From: Foliimonas ilicis
Lineage (GTDB): Bacteria; Pseudomonadota; Alphaproteobacteria; Rhizobiales; Rhizobiaceae
Assembly (NCBI RefSeq): GCF_039939195.1
Contig: NZ_JBDUUH010000004.1
Location: 363,618-427,617, forward strand
Length of the DNA stretch: 64,000 nucleotides
Direction: 5' to 3'
In this document: piece after piece, positions 53,901 through 61,693 of the stretch
Numbering within the stretch: the stretch's first letter is position 1
How the letters are laid out: every line of letters begins with the position of its first letter
Notes under the pieces: generated by a model
The model's input: the letters and a program-made list of their open reading frames with translations, nothing else
Told to the model about the DNA's origin: nothing
Database searches by the model: none
Made by a program: the position numbers and the translations under genes

Positions 53901-54321
53901 TATTCGGCGCGGAACGGTCGATCGTTCCAAGAAACGAGGAAAGCAGCGGGCCGGCCGGCTCCGGCTTCAAATAGATTTCGAGGTCGTCGCGAATGTCCTG
54001 CGGATAGTCGAACGGAAACGCGCTTGCCTCCGGCTCGACGAAAAAATCGAATGGATTGTAGACCGTCATGTCGGCAACGAGATCGACTTCGATCTTCAAT
54101 TCCGTCACCGGTTCGGGAAACACAAACCGTGCGAGGAAATTGCCGTAAGGGTCCTGTTGGACATTCACGAAATGATTGGACGGCTGCACCTTCAGCGAAT
54201 GGCTGAGCACCTTGGTTCGCGAATGCGGCGCGGGCTGCAGCCTTATCACTTGCGGCCCGAGCGTTACCGGGCGGTCATATTTGTAATGGGTCAGGTGGTA
54301 GACGGCAGCAAGGATGGCCAT
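50992..54321 (-). CDS. Transglutaminase fused to DUF2126
   Basis: This 1109-residue protein starts at ATG 54321. Residues 1-about 290 are a transglutaminase with its N-terminal beta domain (YHLTHYKYDRPVTLGPQV), Cys180 in AKGSCRDTSWLLVQIL, a histidine in TDLHAWCEVYLPG and an aspartate in GLDPTSGLL. The remaining about 800 residues are DUF2126, with LTMGGEPTFVSIDDFEAPEW, HYGQGKWYPGESLPRW, GTGGGNHVVVGG and PRFDEARHDSLYELEIAM. DUF2126 has been linked in comparative genomics with ATP-grasp/alpha-E clusters; its chemistry is unknown. It is the first gene of the operon, with the ATP-grasp gene starting two bases after its stop codon. Confidence 0.93.
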   Translation of the reverse strand: MAILAAVYHLTHYKYDRPVTLGPQVIRLQPAPHSRTKVLSHSLKVQPSNHFVNVQQDPYGNFLARFVFPEPVTELKIEVDLVADMTVYNPFDFFVEPEASAFPFDYPQDIRDDLEIYLKPEPAGPLLSSFLGTIDRSAPNTVNFVVDLNAGLQREIGYIVRMETGVQSPEETLSLAKGSCRDTSWLLVQILRNLGLAARFVSGYLIQLKPDLVAIDGPAGTTQDFTDLHAWCEVYLPGAGWIGLDPTSGLLTGESHVPLAATPHFRNAAPISGMASFANVEFGFDMRVDRIAEHPRITKPFSDESWQALDALGEKVDAVLQAEDVRLTMGGEPTFVSIDDFEAPEWNTAAVGPTKREKADALIRRLRERFAPGGFLHYGQGKWYPGESLPRWTFSLYWRADGEPVWVDPGLIAPENSEGKLTPKDAETLLSAVASELGIAPEMVSEAYEDPAEWLIKEGNLPDNVDPSNSKLEDPEERSRMARVFERGLTEPTGYVLPVQRWNAQASGPRWRSEHWTTRRGKLFLVPGDSPVGYRLPLGSLPHVPPSQYPYVVPVDPSVPRGDLPPRVETTPEAAREQITASFTAATGAQERVEQELGEIDGAVRTAISVEPREGRLCVFMPPVEALEDYLDLIAAAENAAKATGLPVHIEGYGPPHDPRLNVIRVAPDPGVIEVNIHPASNWRDCVATTEAIYEEARQTRLGADKFMIDGRHTGTGGGNHVVVGGATPNDSPFLRRPDLLKSLVLHWQRHPALSYLFSGLFIGPTSQAPRFDEARHDSLYELEIAMAQVPHPSSGNAPLPWLVDRLFRNLLVDVTGNTHRSEICIDKLFSPDGPTGRLGLVEFRGFEMPPNARMNLAQQLLVRALIARLWKNPLDGRFVRWGTSLHDRFMLPHHVWTDFLYVLDDLKQNGFDFRPEWFDAQLEFRFPFCGEVEYAGVKLELRQALEPWHVMGEQGAIGGTVRFVDSSVERLQVKTTGLNPERHSISVNGRIVPMQQTGNREIAVAGVRYKAWQPSAGMHPALPVNTPLVFDIYDRWSGRSVGGCVYHVAHPAGRNYETFPVNANEAEARRLARFEPRGHTPGSFELRAEEPADEFPMTLDLRRPPRYS

Positions 54322-54379
54322 GAGATCCTATCGGGTGCGCGGACACCGCCATACCCTTCCACAAACCACGCCAATTCTC

Positions 54380-54394
54380 CAACAATGATTGTTG
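54380..54394. promoter_or_regulatory. 15-base palindrome CAACAATGATTGTTG upstream of the transglutaminase operon
   Basis: The 7-base arms are perfect complements around a single central G, 58 bases before the start codon at 54321. No T-run follows, so an operator is likelier than a terminator for the convergent-ending glpR-like gene. No binder is known. Confidence 0.4.
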
Positions 54395-54416
54395 CAGTGC
54401 AAAAATATTCTCAAAG

Positions 54417-55181
54417 TCAGCGTGACGTCTCGACCAGTTCGACGCCTGAATCGTCGCAAATGTTCCTGATCGGGTCGATGTCGCAGCGATCTGTGATGAA
54501 TGTGTGGACCTGCGAGAGATGGCCGATGCGCACCGGCGCGGTGCGTTCGAACTTTGTCGAATCCGACACCAGAATGACGTGCCGCGCATTGGCGATAATG
54601 GCCTGTGCAACCTTCACTTCGCGGAAATCGAAGTCGAGCAGCGCGCCGTCATGGTCGATAGCCGACGCGCCAATCACGGCATAATCCACCTTGAACTGGC
54701 GGATAAAATCGACCGCCGCTTCGCCGACGATGCCGCCATCCGAGCCGCGCACGACGCCACCGGCAATCACCACTTCCATCGAAGGATAGACGCGCATCTT
54801 GTTGGCGACGTTGATGTTGTTGGTGATGACCATCAGCCCGTTGTGGTCGAGCAGCGCCTTGCCGACTGCCTCTGTCGTTGTGCCGATATTGATGAAGAGC
54901 GAGGCATTGTCGGGGATCAGCCGCGCTGCGGCGCGACCTATCGCGTCCTTTTCGTCGGCTGCGAGGCTCTTGCGCGCCTCATATTCCATATTCTCGATGC
55001 CGGAGGGAAACAGCGCACCGCCATGGATTCGGGTCAGAAGACGCTCTTCGCAAAGATCGTTCAAATCCTTGCGGATCGTCTGCGGCGTAACGTTGAAATG
55101 CTGCGCCAGATCATCGACAAGCACCCGGCCCTGCTCCTTGGCCAGCGCTATAATTTCGGAATGCCGTGATGACAGGTACAA
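54417..55181 (-). CDS. glpR: DeoR-family repressor, GlpR-like
   Basis: The product is 254 residues from TTG 55181 with GGGGGA upstream. The DeoR helix-turn-helix is RHSEIIALAKEQGRVLVDDL and PQTIRKDLNDLCEERLL; the C-terminal effector domain shows LFINIGTTTEAVGKALLDH, TNNINVANKM, GGVVRGSDGGIVGEA and the SDSTKFERTAPV region. The pattern resembles E. coli GlpR, the sn-glycerol-3-phosphate repressor, over the full length. No glycerol gene lies nearby, and it is divergent from a sugar-acid enzyme gene, so either it acts at a distance or its ligand is a different phosphorylated compound. Confidence 0.88.
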   Translation of the reverse strand: MYLSSRHSEIIALAKEQGRVLVDDLAQHFNVTPQTIRKDLNDLCEERLLTRIHGGALFPSGIENMEYEARKSLAADEKDAIGRAAARLIPDNASLFINIGTTTEAVGKALLDHNGLMVITNNINVANKMRVYPSMEVVIAGGVVRGSDGGIVGEAAVDFIRQFKVDYAVIGASAIDHDGALLDFDFREVKVAQAIIANARHVILVSDSTKFERTAPVRIGHLSQVHTFITDRCDIDPIRNICDDSGVELVETSR

Positions 55182-55302
55182 TTATTTCCCCCCACTTTCG
55201 TTTTGCGCGAATGTAGTCGAAAGCGAAAACAATAGAAAGCTGGGGGCCATCGTTAGCCGTGCGAACTTTGAATATTGAAACGGTTCTGGCCTTCATATAG
55301 AA

Positions 55303-55316
55303 ATATAGTATGACTT
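55303..55316 (+). promoter_or_regulatory. FadR/GntR-type operator-like site before gguC
   Basis: ATATAGTATGACTT contains TAGTATGACTT, matching the FadR-subfamily pattern TNGTNNNACNA except in the last base. The wider sequence ATATAGT-ATG-ACTTTAT is an inverted repeat with six of seven pairs. The 8-mer ATATAGTA is shared with the site at 62865. The likely binder is the GntR-family regulator encoded at 57369. Confidence 0.5.
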
Positions 55317-55367
55317 TATAATGCGCGCTTCGGCTCGCTCAAAAATGACAATTCCGGGAGGCGGATA

Positions 55368-56354
55368 GTGAATCTCGTTCAGTTCAGCGATAGCAATGGT
55401 GTGCGCGGCGTGGCGATGCGCGAAGGCGATGGTTTCAGGCTCGTCAAAGGCGCGAAGTCGGTTCTGGAACTCGCCAAAGCGGCAATCGCGAAGAAAACCG
55501 GCCTTCGCCAGATCGTTGAACAGGCCGGGCTTGGCGACACGGTCGACATTGCAACTGCCTACGCCGAGGGCCGCGTTCACGCGCCCGTGGATCATCCCGA
55601 TCCGGCGCATCTGCACCTGACCGGAACCGGCCTCACCCATCTCGGCTCGGCCTCAACGCGCGATGCCATGCACAAGAAGCTCGACGACGAGGCCGCACTT
55701 ACCGATTCCATGAAGATGTTCCGCATGGGCATCGAGGGCGGCAAGCCTGCCAAGGGCGAGACCGGCGTTCAGCCGGAATGGTTCTACAAGGGCAATGGCG
55801 CGATGGCTGTCGCGCCCGGCGCGCCGCTTCTCTCGCCTTCATTCGCCAAGGATGGCGGAGAAGAGCCTGAAATCGCAGGCATTTATGTCATCGGTGACGA
55901 TGGCACACCATTCCGCATCGGGTTCGCGCTGTCGAACGAGTTTTCCGACCATGTGACGGAGCGCGTGAACTATCTTTATCTCGCGCATTCCAAGCTGCGT
56001 AACGCATCCTATGGCCCGGAACTGCTGGTCGGCGCCCTGCCCGAAGACATTCGCGGCACCTCGCGCATCGTCCGCAACGGCAAGACTTTGTGGGAAAAGC
56101 CGTTCCTTTCGGGCGAAACGAATATGTCTCACCACATTTCGAATCTCGAACATCATCATTTCAAATATTCGGTCTTCCGCCAGCCGGGCGATGTTCATGT
56201 CCATATGTTCGGCACAGCAACGCTTTCCTTTGCCGATGGCATCGAGACGCAGGAAGGCGACGTTTTCGAAATCGAAGCGCCGGATTTCGGCCTGCCGCTG
56301 CACAATCCGCTTGCACTCGAATCCGAACAGCCCGTCACCGTGAAGGCACTTTGA
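55368..56354 (+). CDS. gguC: FAH-superfamily sugar-acid enzyme, GguC / AraD1 type
   Basis: This 328-residue protein starts at GTG 55368 with GGGAGG at 55357-55362. It has the fumarylacetoacetate hydrolase fold in the AraD1/GguC variant: VHAPVDHPDPAHLHLTGTGL, QPEWFYKGNGAMAVAPGAPL, a metal-site region EEPEIAGIYVIGDDGTPFRI and a C-terminal DVFEIEAPDFGLPL. Family members dehydrate 2-keto-3-deoxy sugar acids such as 2-dehydro-3-deoxy-L-arabinonate. In Agrobacterium gguC follows the GguAB sugar transporter. Here it is one base upstream of an SDR gene, and both are likely part of oxidative catabolism of arabinose or a related furanose. Confidence 0.85.
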   Translation: MNLVQFSDSNGVRGVAMREGDGFRLVKGAKSVLELAKAAIAKKTGLRQIVEQAGLGDTVDIATAYAEGRVHAPVDHPDPAHLHLTGTGLTHLGSASTRDAMHKKLDDEAALTDSMKMFRMGIEGGKPAKGETGVQPEWFYKGNGAMAVAPGAPLLSPSFAKDGGEEPEIAGIYVIGDDGTPFRIGFALSNEFSDHVTERVNYLYLAHSKLRNASYGPELLVGALPEDIRGTSRIVRNGKTLWEKPFLSGETNMSHHISNLEHHHFKYSVFRQPGDVHVHMFGTATLSFADGIETQEGDVFEIEAPDFGLPLHNPLALESEQPVTVKAL

Positions 56355-56355
56355 T

Positions 56356-57129
56356 ATGGCCGCAGAATTTCAGTTCGCGCGCTATCCCGGCCTGCAGGAC
56401 GTATCGGTTTTCGTTTCCGGCGGCGCAACCGGCGTTGGCGAGGCAATCGTGCGCGCCTATGCGGCGGAAGGCGCTAAGGTCGGCTTTGTCGATCTTGCGG
56501 AAAAGGAAGGCGAAGCGCTGACCGAAGAACTCAATGCGGACGGCGCGACTGTTTCGTTTCGCCGCTGCGACATTACCGATACGGACGCCTACCGCGCTGC
56601 CATCTCTTCGCTCGAAGCGGAAAACGGGCCTGTTCAGGTTCTTCTGAACAATGCGGCGAACGACACGCGCCATGACTGGCGCGAAGTGACGCCGGAGTAT
56701 TTCGACAGCCGCATCGCGGTCAATCTGCGCCATACCTTCTTCGCCATCCAGGCCGTCGCGCCCGGCATGATCGCTGCCGGAAAAGGCGCGATCGTCAATT
56801 TCGGTTCGGTCGGCTGGATGATGGCAAATGGCGGCTATCCGAGCTATGCGGCATCGAAAGCCGCCGTGCACGGCATGACGCGCTCCTTCGCGCGTGATCT
56901 CGGCAAGCACGGCATCCGCGTCAATACGCTGGTGCCGGGATGGGTCATGACCAGCCGTCAGCTCGAATTGTGGGTCGACGACGCGGCAAACGAGCAGATC
57001 GACAAGAACCAGTGCATGGCCGGTCGTGTGCTGCCCGAAGACATTGCCCGCATGGCCCTATTTTTGGGTTCGGACGACGCCAAAATGTGCTCGGCGCAAA
57101 ATTTCATCGTCGATGGCGGCTGGGTTTAG
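56356..57129 (+). CDS. Short-chain dehydrogenase/reductase, probable sugar 1-dehydrogenase
   Basis: This 257-residue classical SDR has the glycine-rich motif SGGATGVGEA (residues 21-30), Asp47 at the end of the second strand (GFVDLAEK), which favours NAD, NNAAN at 98-102, and the catalytic Ser151, Tyr164 and Lys168 (YPSYAASKAAVHGMTR). The C-terminal PEDIARMALFLGSDDAKMCS is typical. It starts one base after gguC. By context it probably oxidises an aldose to its lactone at the head of the pathway in which GguC acts. The substrate is not provable from sequence. Confidence 0.88.
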   Translation: MAAEFQFARYPGLQDVSVFVSGGATGVGEAIVRAYAAEGAKVGFVDLAEKEGEALTEELNADGATVSFRRCDITDTDAYRAAISSLEAENGPVQVLLNNAANDTRHDWREVTPEYFDSRIAVNLRHTFFAIQAVAPGMIAAGKGAIVNFGSVGWMMANGGYPSYAASKAAVHGMTRSFARDLGKHGIRVNTLVPGWVMTSRQLELWVDDAANEQIDKNQCMAGRVLPEDIARMALFLGSDDAKMCSAQNFIVDGGWV

Positions 57130-57165
57130 GCGCTTCGTTTTTAGATAGAAATGCTGGTGGCAGCA

Positions 57166-57321
57166 CCCCCCTCTGCCCTGCCGGGCATCTCCCCCTCAAG
57201 GGGGGAGATCACTCTGCCATGAACCCGCGGCCCAATTGCTGACGTTGCAAAATGAAGGCGGAGAGTTGTGTCAGCCAATCTCCCCCCTTGAGGGGGAGAT
57301 GTCCGGCAGGACAGAGGGGGG
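57166..57321. repeat. Palindromic repeat copy F (CCCTCAAGGGGGG subtype)
   Basis: The arms are nearly identical to copy E (CCCCCCTCTGCCCTGCCGGGC and its inverted counterpart ending ACAGAGGGGGG), with a centre GCCATGAACCCGCGGCC...AAAATGAAGGCGG. It lies between convergent SDR and GntR-family genes. An ACCGCTCT just outside the right end and an AGAGCGGT before copy E suggest a shared outer flank. Confidence 0.9.
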
Positions 57322-57368
57322 TGTCTTATGCTTCCATCCAACAGAAACCGCTCTAAAGTCAGGTGCAG

Positions 57369-58106
57369 TTACGGCGTAACCGCCAGCACCCGGTCCTGCC
57401 CCTCACGGATCACCGCGCGCATCGCCTCGCGGGCTGCATCCTCGTCCTGCCGCTCGATCGCCTCGGCTATGTCGCGGTGTTTGCGGACGCTCAGCGCATG
57501 GCGCTCCGTGTCGGGGATCGGCGAGCTGATCGTGAAGGTCATGGCAAGTGCGACCTCGATCAGTGCACTTATCGAACGCATGAAGGGATTGCCGGACGCT
57601 TCGGCAATCGCGATGTGGAATTTCAGATCCGCATCCACGAAATCGAAACCTGCATCGCGCACATCCGCCATCCGGTCGATCCAGTAATAAAGCTGTTCAA
57701 GCTGCGGCTCGGTGCGGCGCGCGGCGGCAAGTGCTGCTGCTTCCGGCTCCAGCGCCAGACGCATTTCCGAAAGGTTCAGCAGGAAGCGGACGTCGACGCC
57801 CTTCTCGACGTGCCAGCGCAGAATGTCCGGGTCAAACAGGTTCCAGTGCTGCCGCTCCAGAACGCGCGTTCCGATCTTGGCCTTTGGCTGGATCAGCCCC
57901 TTTGCCGCCAGCGTCTTCAACGCTTCGCGCAACACCGTGCGCGACACGCCGAAACGGGTCAGAAGTTCGGCATCGCCCGGAAGAATCGCGCCTTCGGGAT
58001 AACGGCCGCTGACGATGCCCAGACCCAGATCGTGCATGACGTGACCGTGATGCGTGCGCGGGCGCGGCGCGCCGATCCTTTCGTGCAAGCCGGTCTGGAA
58101 CGCCAT
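57369..58106 (-). CDS. GntR-family transcriptional regulator, FadR subfamily (FCD domain)
   Basis: The product is 245 residues from ATG 58106, four bases after the yjfF stop codon; a TTG at 58124 inside yjfF is an alternative. The winged helix is GRYPEGAILPGDAELLTRFG, SRTVLREALKTLAAKGLI and the wing QPKAKIGTRVL. The helical FCD domain (about 85-245) has an acidic and histidine pattern (FVDADLKFHIAIAEASGNPF, HRDIAEAIERQDEDAAREAM) that fits metal-dependent sugar-acid sensing. As the last gene of the furanose transporter operon it is probably its regulator. Operator-like sites lie in both divergent promoters of this region. Confidence 0.92.
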   Translation of the reverse strand: MAFQTGLHERIGAPRPRTHHGHVMHDLGLGIVSGRYPEGAILPGDAELLTRFGVSRTVLREALKTLAAKGLIQPKAKIGTRVLERQHWNLFDPDILRWHVEKGVDVRFLLNLSEMRLALEPEAAALAAARRTEPQLEQLYYWIDRMADVRDAGFDFVDADLKFHIAIAEASGNPFMRSISALIEVALAMTFTISSPIPDTERHALSVRKHRDIAEAIERQDEDAAREAMRAVIREGQDRVLAVTP

Positions 58107-58110
58107 GGGA

Positions 58111-59088
58111 TCAGTTTGCGGCAATTGCTGAAGCTTTCCTTGTTGAGAGCGCCACCAATACGCGTTGCAGCGCTATGAAGGCAAAAAGCAGAATTCCGAC
58201 GACGATCTTTGTCCACCAGCTAGACAGCGTGCCGTCGAAAACGATGTAGGTCTGGATGATCCCCTGAATGATGACGCCGACGAATGTGCCCGCGACCAAC
58301 CCCACCCCGCCCGTCAGCAGCGTTCCGCCTATAACCACGGCGGCAATCGTGTCGAGTTCGACGCCGACGGCCGCCAGTGAATATCCGGCGGAGGTGTATA
58401 GCGAAAAAACGATTCCCGATAGGCCGGAGAGAAAGCCCGCAAGCGCGTAAATGCCGATGGTGGTGCGCGCGACCGGCACGCCCATAAGCTCGGCGGAAGT
58501 CCGGTTTCCGCCGATCGCATAGACATAGGAGCCGAACTTGGTGAAATGCGCGATGGCGATGCCGGCAAGAAAAACGGCGACCATCAGAAGGCCGATGAAG
58601 GTCAACCTGCCACCGCCTGGCAGGCGATAGCTCATTTCTTGCAGCATCGAATAAAAATCATGGCTGATTGGAATGGATTCCGTACTCAACACGAAGGACA
58701 TGCCGCGCGCCAGAAACATGCCCGCCAGCGTGACGATAAAGGCAGGCACATTCAGATAATGGATCGTCATGCCCATCGCCGCACCGAAAGCGGTTGCGAG
58801 GCTGAGCGCGATAACGAATGCCGCCAGAGGATGCACGCCGTATTTCGTAATAAGAACCGCCAGCAGAACCCCCGTGAAGGCGATGACCGAGCCGACCGAA
58901 AGGTCGATGCCACCCGAAATGATAACGAAAGTCATGCCTACGGCAGCAATTCCAAGGAATGCATTGTCCGTCAAAAGATTGCCCAGAACACGCGTCGACA
59001 GCATGTTCGGGAACTGCATGACGCAGGCTGCGTAAGCCAGAACGCAGATGATGAGGGTCGCGTAGAAAGGCAGAAGTCTCGTGCTCAT
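58111..59088 (-). CDS. yjfF: Furanose ABC transporter permease YjfF
   Basis: This 325-residue permease of the ribose/galactose class has eight to ten hydrophobic segments. Typical parts are NAFLGIAAVGMTFVIISGGI, DLSVGSVIAFTGVLLAVLI, GGNRTSAELMGVPVARTTIG and VVIGGTLLTGGVGLVAGTFV. It overlaps ytfT by four bases. Two different permeases next to a YtfQ-like protein reproduce the E. coli ytfQRT-yjfF galactofuranose transporter. It is followed by the regulator gene after four bases. Confidence 0.92.
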   Translation of the reverse strand: MSTRLLPFYATLIICVLAYAACVMQFPNMLSTRVLGNLLTDNAFLGIAAVGMTFVIISGGIDLSVGSVIAFTGVLLAVLITKYGVHPLAAFVIALSLATAFGAAMGMTIHYLNVPAFIVTLAGMFLARGMSFVLSTESIPISHDFYSMLQEMSYRLPGGGRLTFIGLLMVAVFLAGIAIAHFTKFGSYVYAIGGNRTSAELMGVPVARTTIGIYALAGFLSGLSGIVFSLYTSAGYSLAAVGVELDTIAAVVIGGTLLTGGVGLVAGTFVGVIIQGIIQTYIVFDGTLSSWWTKIVVGILLFAFIALQRVLVALSTRKASAIAAN

Positions 59089-60104
59089 GCTGCGTCAGCC
59101 TTTTTGGTTTCAGGCGCGCGCTGCGGCCGGAAAATACCTCCGACGCCCGCAAGCGACAGAGATTGCGCGAGCAGGATCATGATGATGACGGCTGCCTTGA
59201 CGATGAGATTGTACTCGGGCGGAAAACCGGAAATCAGAATGCCGGTGTTCATCGCTTGAATGATGATCGCGCCGAGCACCGACATGATGATCGAAAACCG
59301 CCCGCCAAGCAGCGATGTGCCGCCAATGACGACCGCAAGGATCGCGTCGAGTTCCAGCCATAGACCGGCATTGTTGGCATCCGCGCCACGAATATCGGCG
59401 GCAACGATAATGCCCGCAAGTGCCGCGCAGAAGCCGCAGAAGGCATAGACCACCATCAGCACCAGCTTGCTGTTCAGACCCGCATAGGTACTGGCGCTTC
59501 GGTTCACGCCGATGGATTCGATCATCAGGCCTAGTGCCGTGCGCCGCGCGACCAGAATTGCGACGACGGCAAGGATCGCTGCAATGACGACCGGCATTGG
59601 AAGGGCCAAGAACGAACCCGTTCCGAAGAAGATCAGCGTCGGCTCGTTGAAGGTGACGATAAAACCTTCGGTGATGAGCTGCGCAATGCCCCTGCCCGCC
59701 ACCATCAATATCAGCGTCGCGATAATCGGCTGTAGGTCGAAGAAAGCGACGAGCAAGCCATTCCAGAGGCCGCACAGAATACCTACACTAAGGGCCGCGC
59801 CGATCACCACCGGCAACGGATACCCGGCGACAGTCAACGTTGCCGCGATTGCGCCTGACATTGCCATGACCGCGCCTACCGAAAGATCGACGCCCTTGCT
59901 GGCGATGACAGCCGTCATGCCGATTGCAAGGATCATCACCGGCGCGCCGCGATTGAGCACGTCGATCAGGCTTCCGAAAAGCCGTCCGTCCTGAAAGCGC
60001 AGATCGAAGAAGCCCGGAAAGGCGAGCCAGCTCAAAAAGAGGATGACGGCCAGCGATACGAGTTGGGGCGCCGCTCTTCCAAGCACATTCTTCACGAGGC
60101 TCAT
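59085..60104 (-). CDS. ytfT: Furanose ABC transporter permease YtfT
   Basis: The product is 339 residues from ATG 60104, which overlaps the ytfR stop codon by four bases (ATGA). The frame remains open upstream inside ytfR, but that part is a shadow. Segments include LNRGAPVMILAIGMTAVIAS, KGVDLSVGAVMAMSGAIAAT, SIGVNRSASTYAGLN and VVIGGTSLLGGRFSIIMSVL. It forms a heterodimeric channel with YjfF. Confidence 0.93.
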   Translation of the reverse strand: MSLVKNVLGRAAPQLVSLAVILFLSWLAFPGFFDLRFQDGRLFGSLIDVLNRGAPVMILAIGMTAVIASKGVDLSVGAVMAMSGAIAATLTVAGYPLPVVIGAALSVGILCGLWNGLLVAFFDLQPIIATLILMVAGRGIAQLITEGFIVTFNEPTLIFFGTGSFLALPMPVVIAAILAVVAILVARRTALGLMIESIGVNRSASTYAGLNSKLVLMVVYAFCGFCAALAGIIVAADIRGADANNAGLWLELDAILAVVIGGTSLLGGRFSIIMSVLGAIIIQAMNTGILISGFPPEYNLIVKAAVIIMILLAQSLSLAGVGGIFRPQRAPETKKADAA

Positions 60105-61618
60105 GCTTCCACGCTCCTCGTTTCTGCGGCAATTGTCTGCATGATCGTTCCAGTATTGATCTCGTCGCCAGTCAGTTCGCCGATATGCGCGCGGTCGCGC
60201 ACGACGAGAACGCGCGTCGAATAAGCGACAATTTCCTCGATTTCCGAAGAGATGACGAGCAGCGCCATGCCCTGATCGCAGAGCCGATTGATGAGTTCGA
60301 TGATCTCGGCATGCGCCCCGACATCGATACCGCGCGTCGGCTCGTCCAAAATCAGGAAACGCGGATTGGTGGCGAGCCAGCGCGCAAGAATGACCTTCTG
60401 CTGGTTGCCGCCGGAAAGGAATTTCACCGGCTTTTCGATATCGGTCGTCCTGATGTCGAGAGCCTTCACGAAGCGGTCGGCAATAGCCGTCTGCTCGGCG
60501 GTGGAAAGCCTGCGCAGCCAACCGCGGCTTGCCTGCAAAGCCAGCGCAATATTTTCGCGCACCGAAAGATCGCCGATGATGCCATCCGTCTTGCGGTCTT
60601 CCGGGCAAAGGCCGAAGCCGAATTTCACCGCGTCCTGCGGCGAGCGTATCTGCACCGCCTTGCCGTCGATCTCGGCGGTACCGCTGTCAGCCGTGTCGAT
60701 GCCGAAAAGCAGCCGCGCGGTCTCAGTCCGGCCCGACCCCAGAAGCCCCGCAACGCCGACGACCTCGCCCGCATCGATTTCCAGATCGAACGGCGCGATG
60801 CTGCGCGCACGGCCATATCCTTTGAATGAAACCGCGCGTCCTGCGGCTGGCGGCTTCACCCGCCTGCCCTGCTCGGTCGCCTCGGCCAGCTTGCGCCCCA
60901 GCATCAGCGAAACCAGATCGATGCGCGACAAGTTCGCAGTCTGCGAAGTGCCCGCCAGACGGCCATTGCGCAGCACGGTCACGCGATCGGAAATCGCGTA
61001 AACCTGATCGAGAAAATGCGTGATGAAAACAATGCCAAGGCCCCGCGCTTTCAGGCGTCGCAGAATGTCGAACAGAACTTCGACCTCGTGCCTGTCGAGA
61101 CTGGCGGTCGGCTCATCGAGGATCAGCACGCGACCGGAAAGATGGACCGCGCGCGCAATTGCGACAAGTTGCTGCACGGCAACCGAATAACGCGCGAGAT
61201 CGGACGAAACGTCGATGTGGATATCGTATTGCTCAAGCAGTGCGCGCGCATCCCGCTCCATCTGCCGACGGTCGATAAGCCTGAAACGCTTGGGCTGGCG
61301 GCCGATATAGAGGTTTTCGGCCACCGAAAGGTTCGGCAGGAGATTGACCTCCTGATAGACCGTACCGATGCCGAGCTGCTGCGCATGCAGCGTGTCGCGC
61401 ACGGTAACGGGCTTGCCATCAATGGTCACGGCACCGGAATCGAGCTGATAAACGCCGGTCAGAATCTTGATGAGGGTGGACTTTCCCGCGCCGTTTTCAC
61501 CGAGCAACGCGTGGATTTCGCCGGAACGAACTTCAAAATCGACGTTTTCCAGCGCCTTGAAGCCAAGGAAAGATTTTCCGACGCCGCGCGCGCCTATCAG
61601 AGCGGTGCCTTCGGTCAT
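60101..61618 (-). CDS. ytfR: Furanose ABC transporter ATP-binding protein YtfR (two ABC domains)
   Basis: The product is 505 residues from ATG 61618; an in-frame TTG at 61639 is an alternative. The first ABC domain has Walker A GENGAGKS (residues 40-47), a degenerate signature (SVAVQQLVAIARAV) and Walker B LILDEPTASLD. The second has a degenerate Walker A (GLLGSGRTET), a canonical signature LSGGNQQKVILARWL and LILDEPTRGID. This asymmetric pattern is normal for RbsA/MglA/YtfR proteins. It powers sugar uptake and is separated from ytfQ by a long inverted repeat. Confidence 0.95.
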   Translation of the reverse strand: MTEGTALIGARGVGKSFLGFKALENVDFEVRSGEIHALLGENGAGKSTLIKILTGVYQLDSGAVTIDGKPVTVRDTLHAQQLGIGTVYQEVNLLPNLSVAENLYIGRQPKRFRLIDRRQMERDARALLEQYDIHIDVSSDLARYSVAVQQLVAIARAVHLSGRVLILDEPTASLDRHEVEVLFDILRRLKARGLGIVFITHFLDQVYAISDRVTVLRNGRLAGTSQTANLSRIDLVSLMLGRKLAEATEQGRRVKPPAAGRAVSFKGYGRARSIAPFDLEIDAGEVVGVAGLLGSGRTETARLLFGIDTADSGTAEIDGKAVQIRSPQDAVKFGFGLCPEDRKTDGIIGDLSVRENIALALQASRGWLRRLSTAEQTAIADRFVKALDIRTTDIEKPVKFLSGGNQQKVILARWLATNPRFLILDEPTRGIDVGAHAEIIELINRLCDQGMALLVISSEIEEIVAYSTRVLVVRDRAHIGELTGDEINTGTIMQTIAAETRSVEA

Positions 61619-61693
61619 TATTTTGAACCTGTCCGACAAACGAATTGGATTACCGGGCTATCGGCCTGAACCGACGACGCCCGGCATGCGCCT

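Noticed and set aside
59085..60608. ytfT extended to 507 codons
   Set aside because: The upstream 168 codons overlap ytfR out of frame; the ATG at 60104 gives the family start and a four-base overlap with ytfR.
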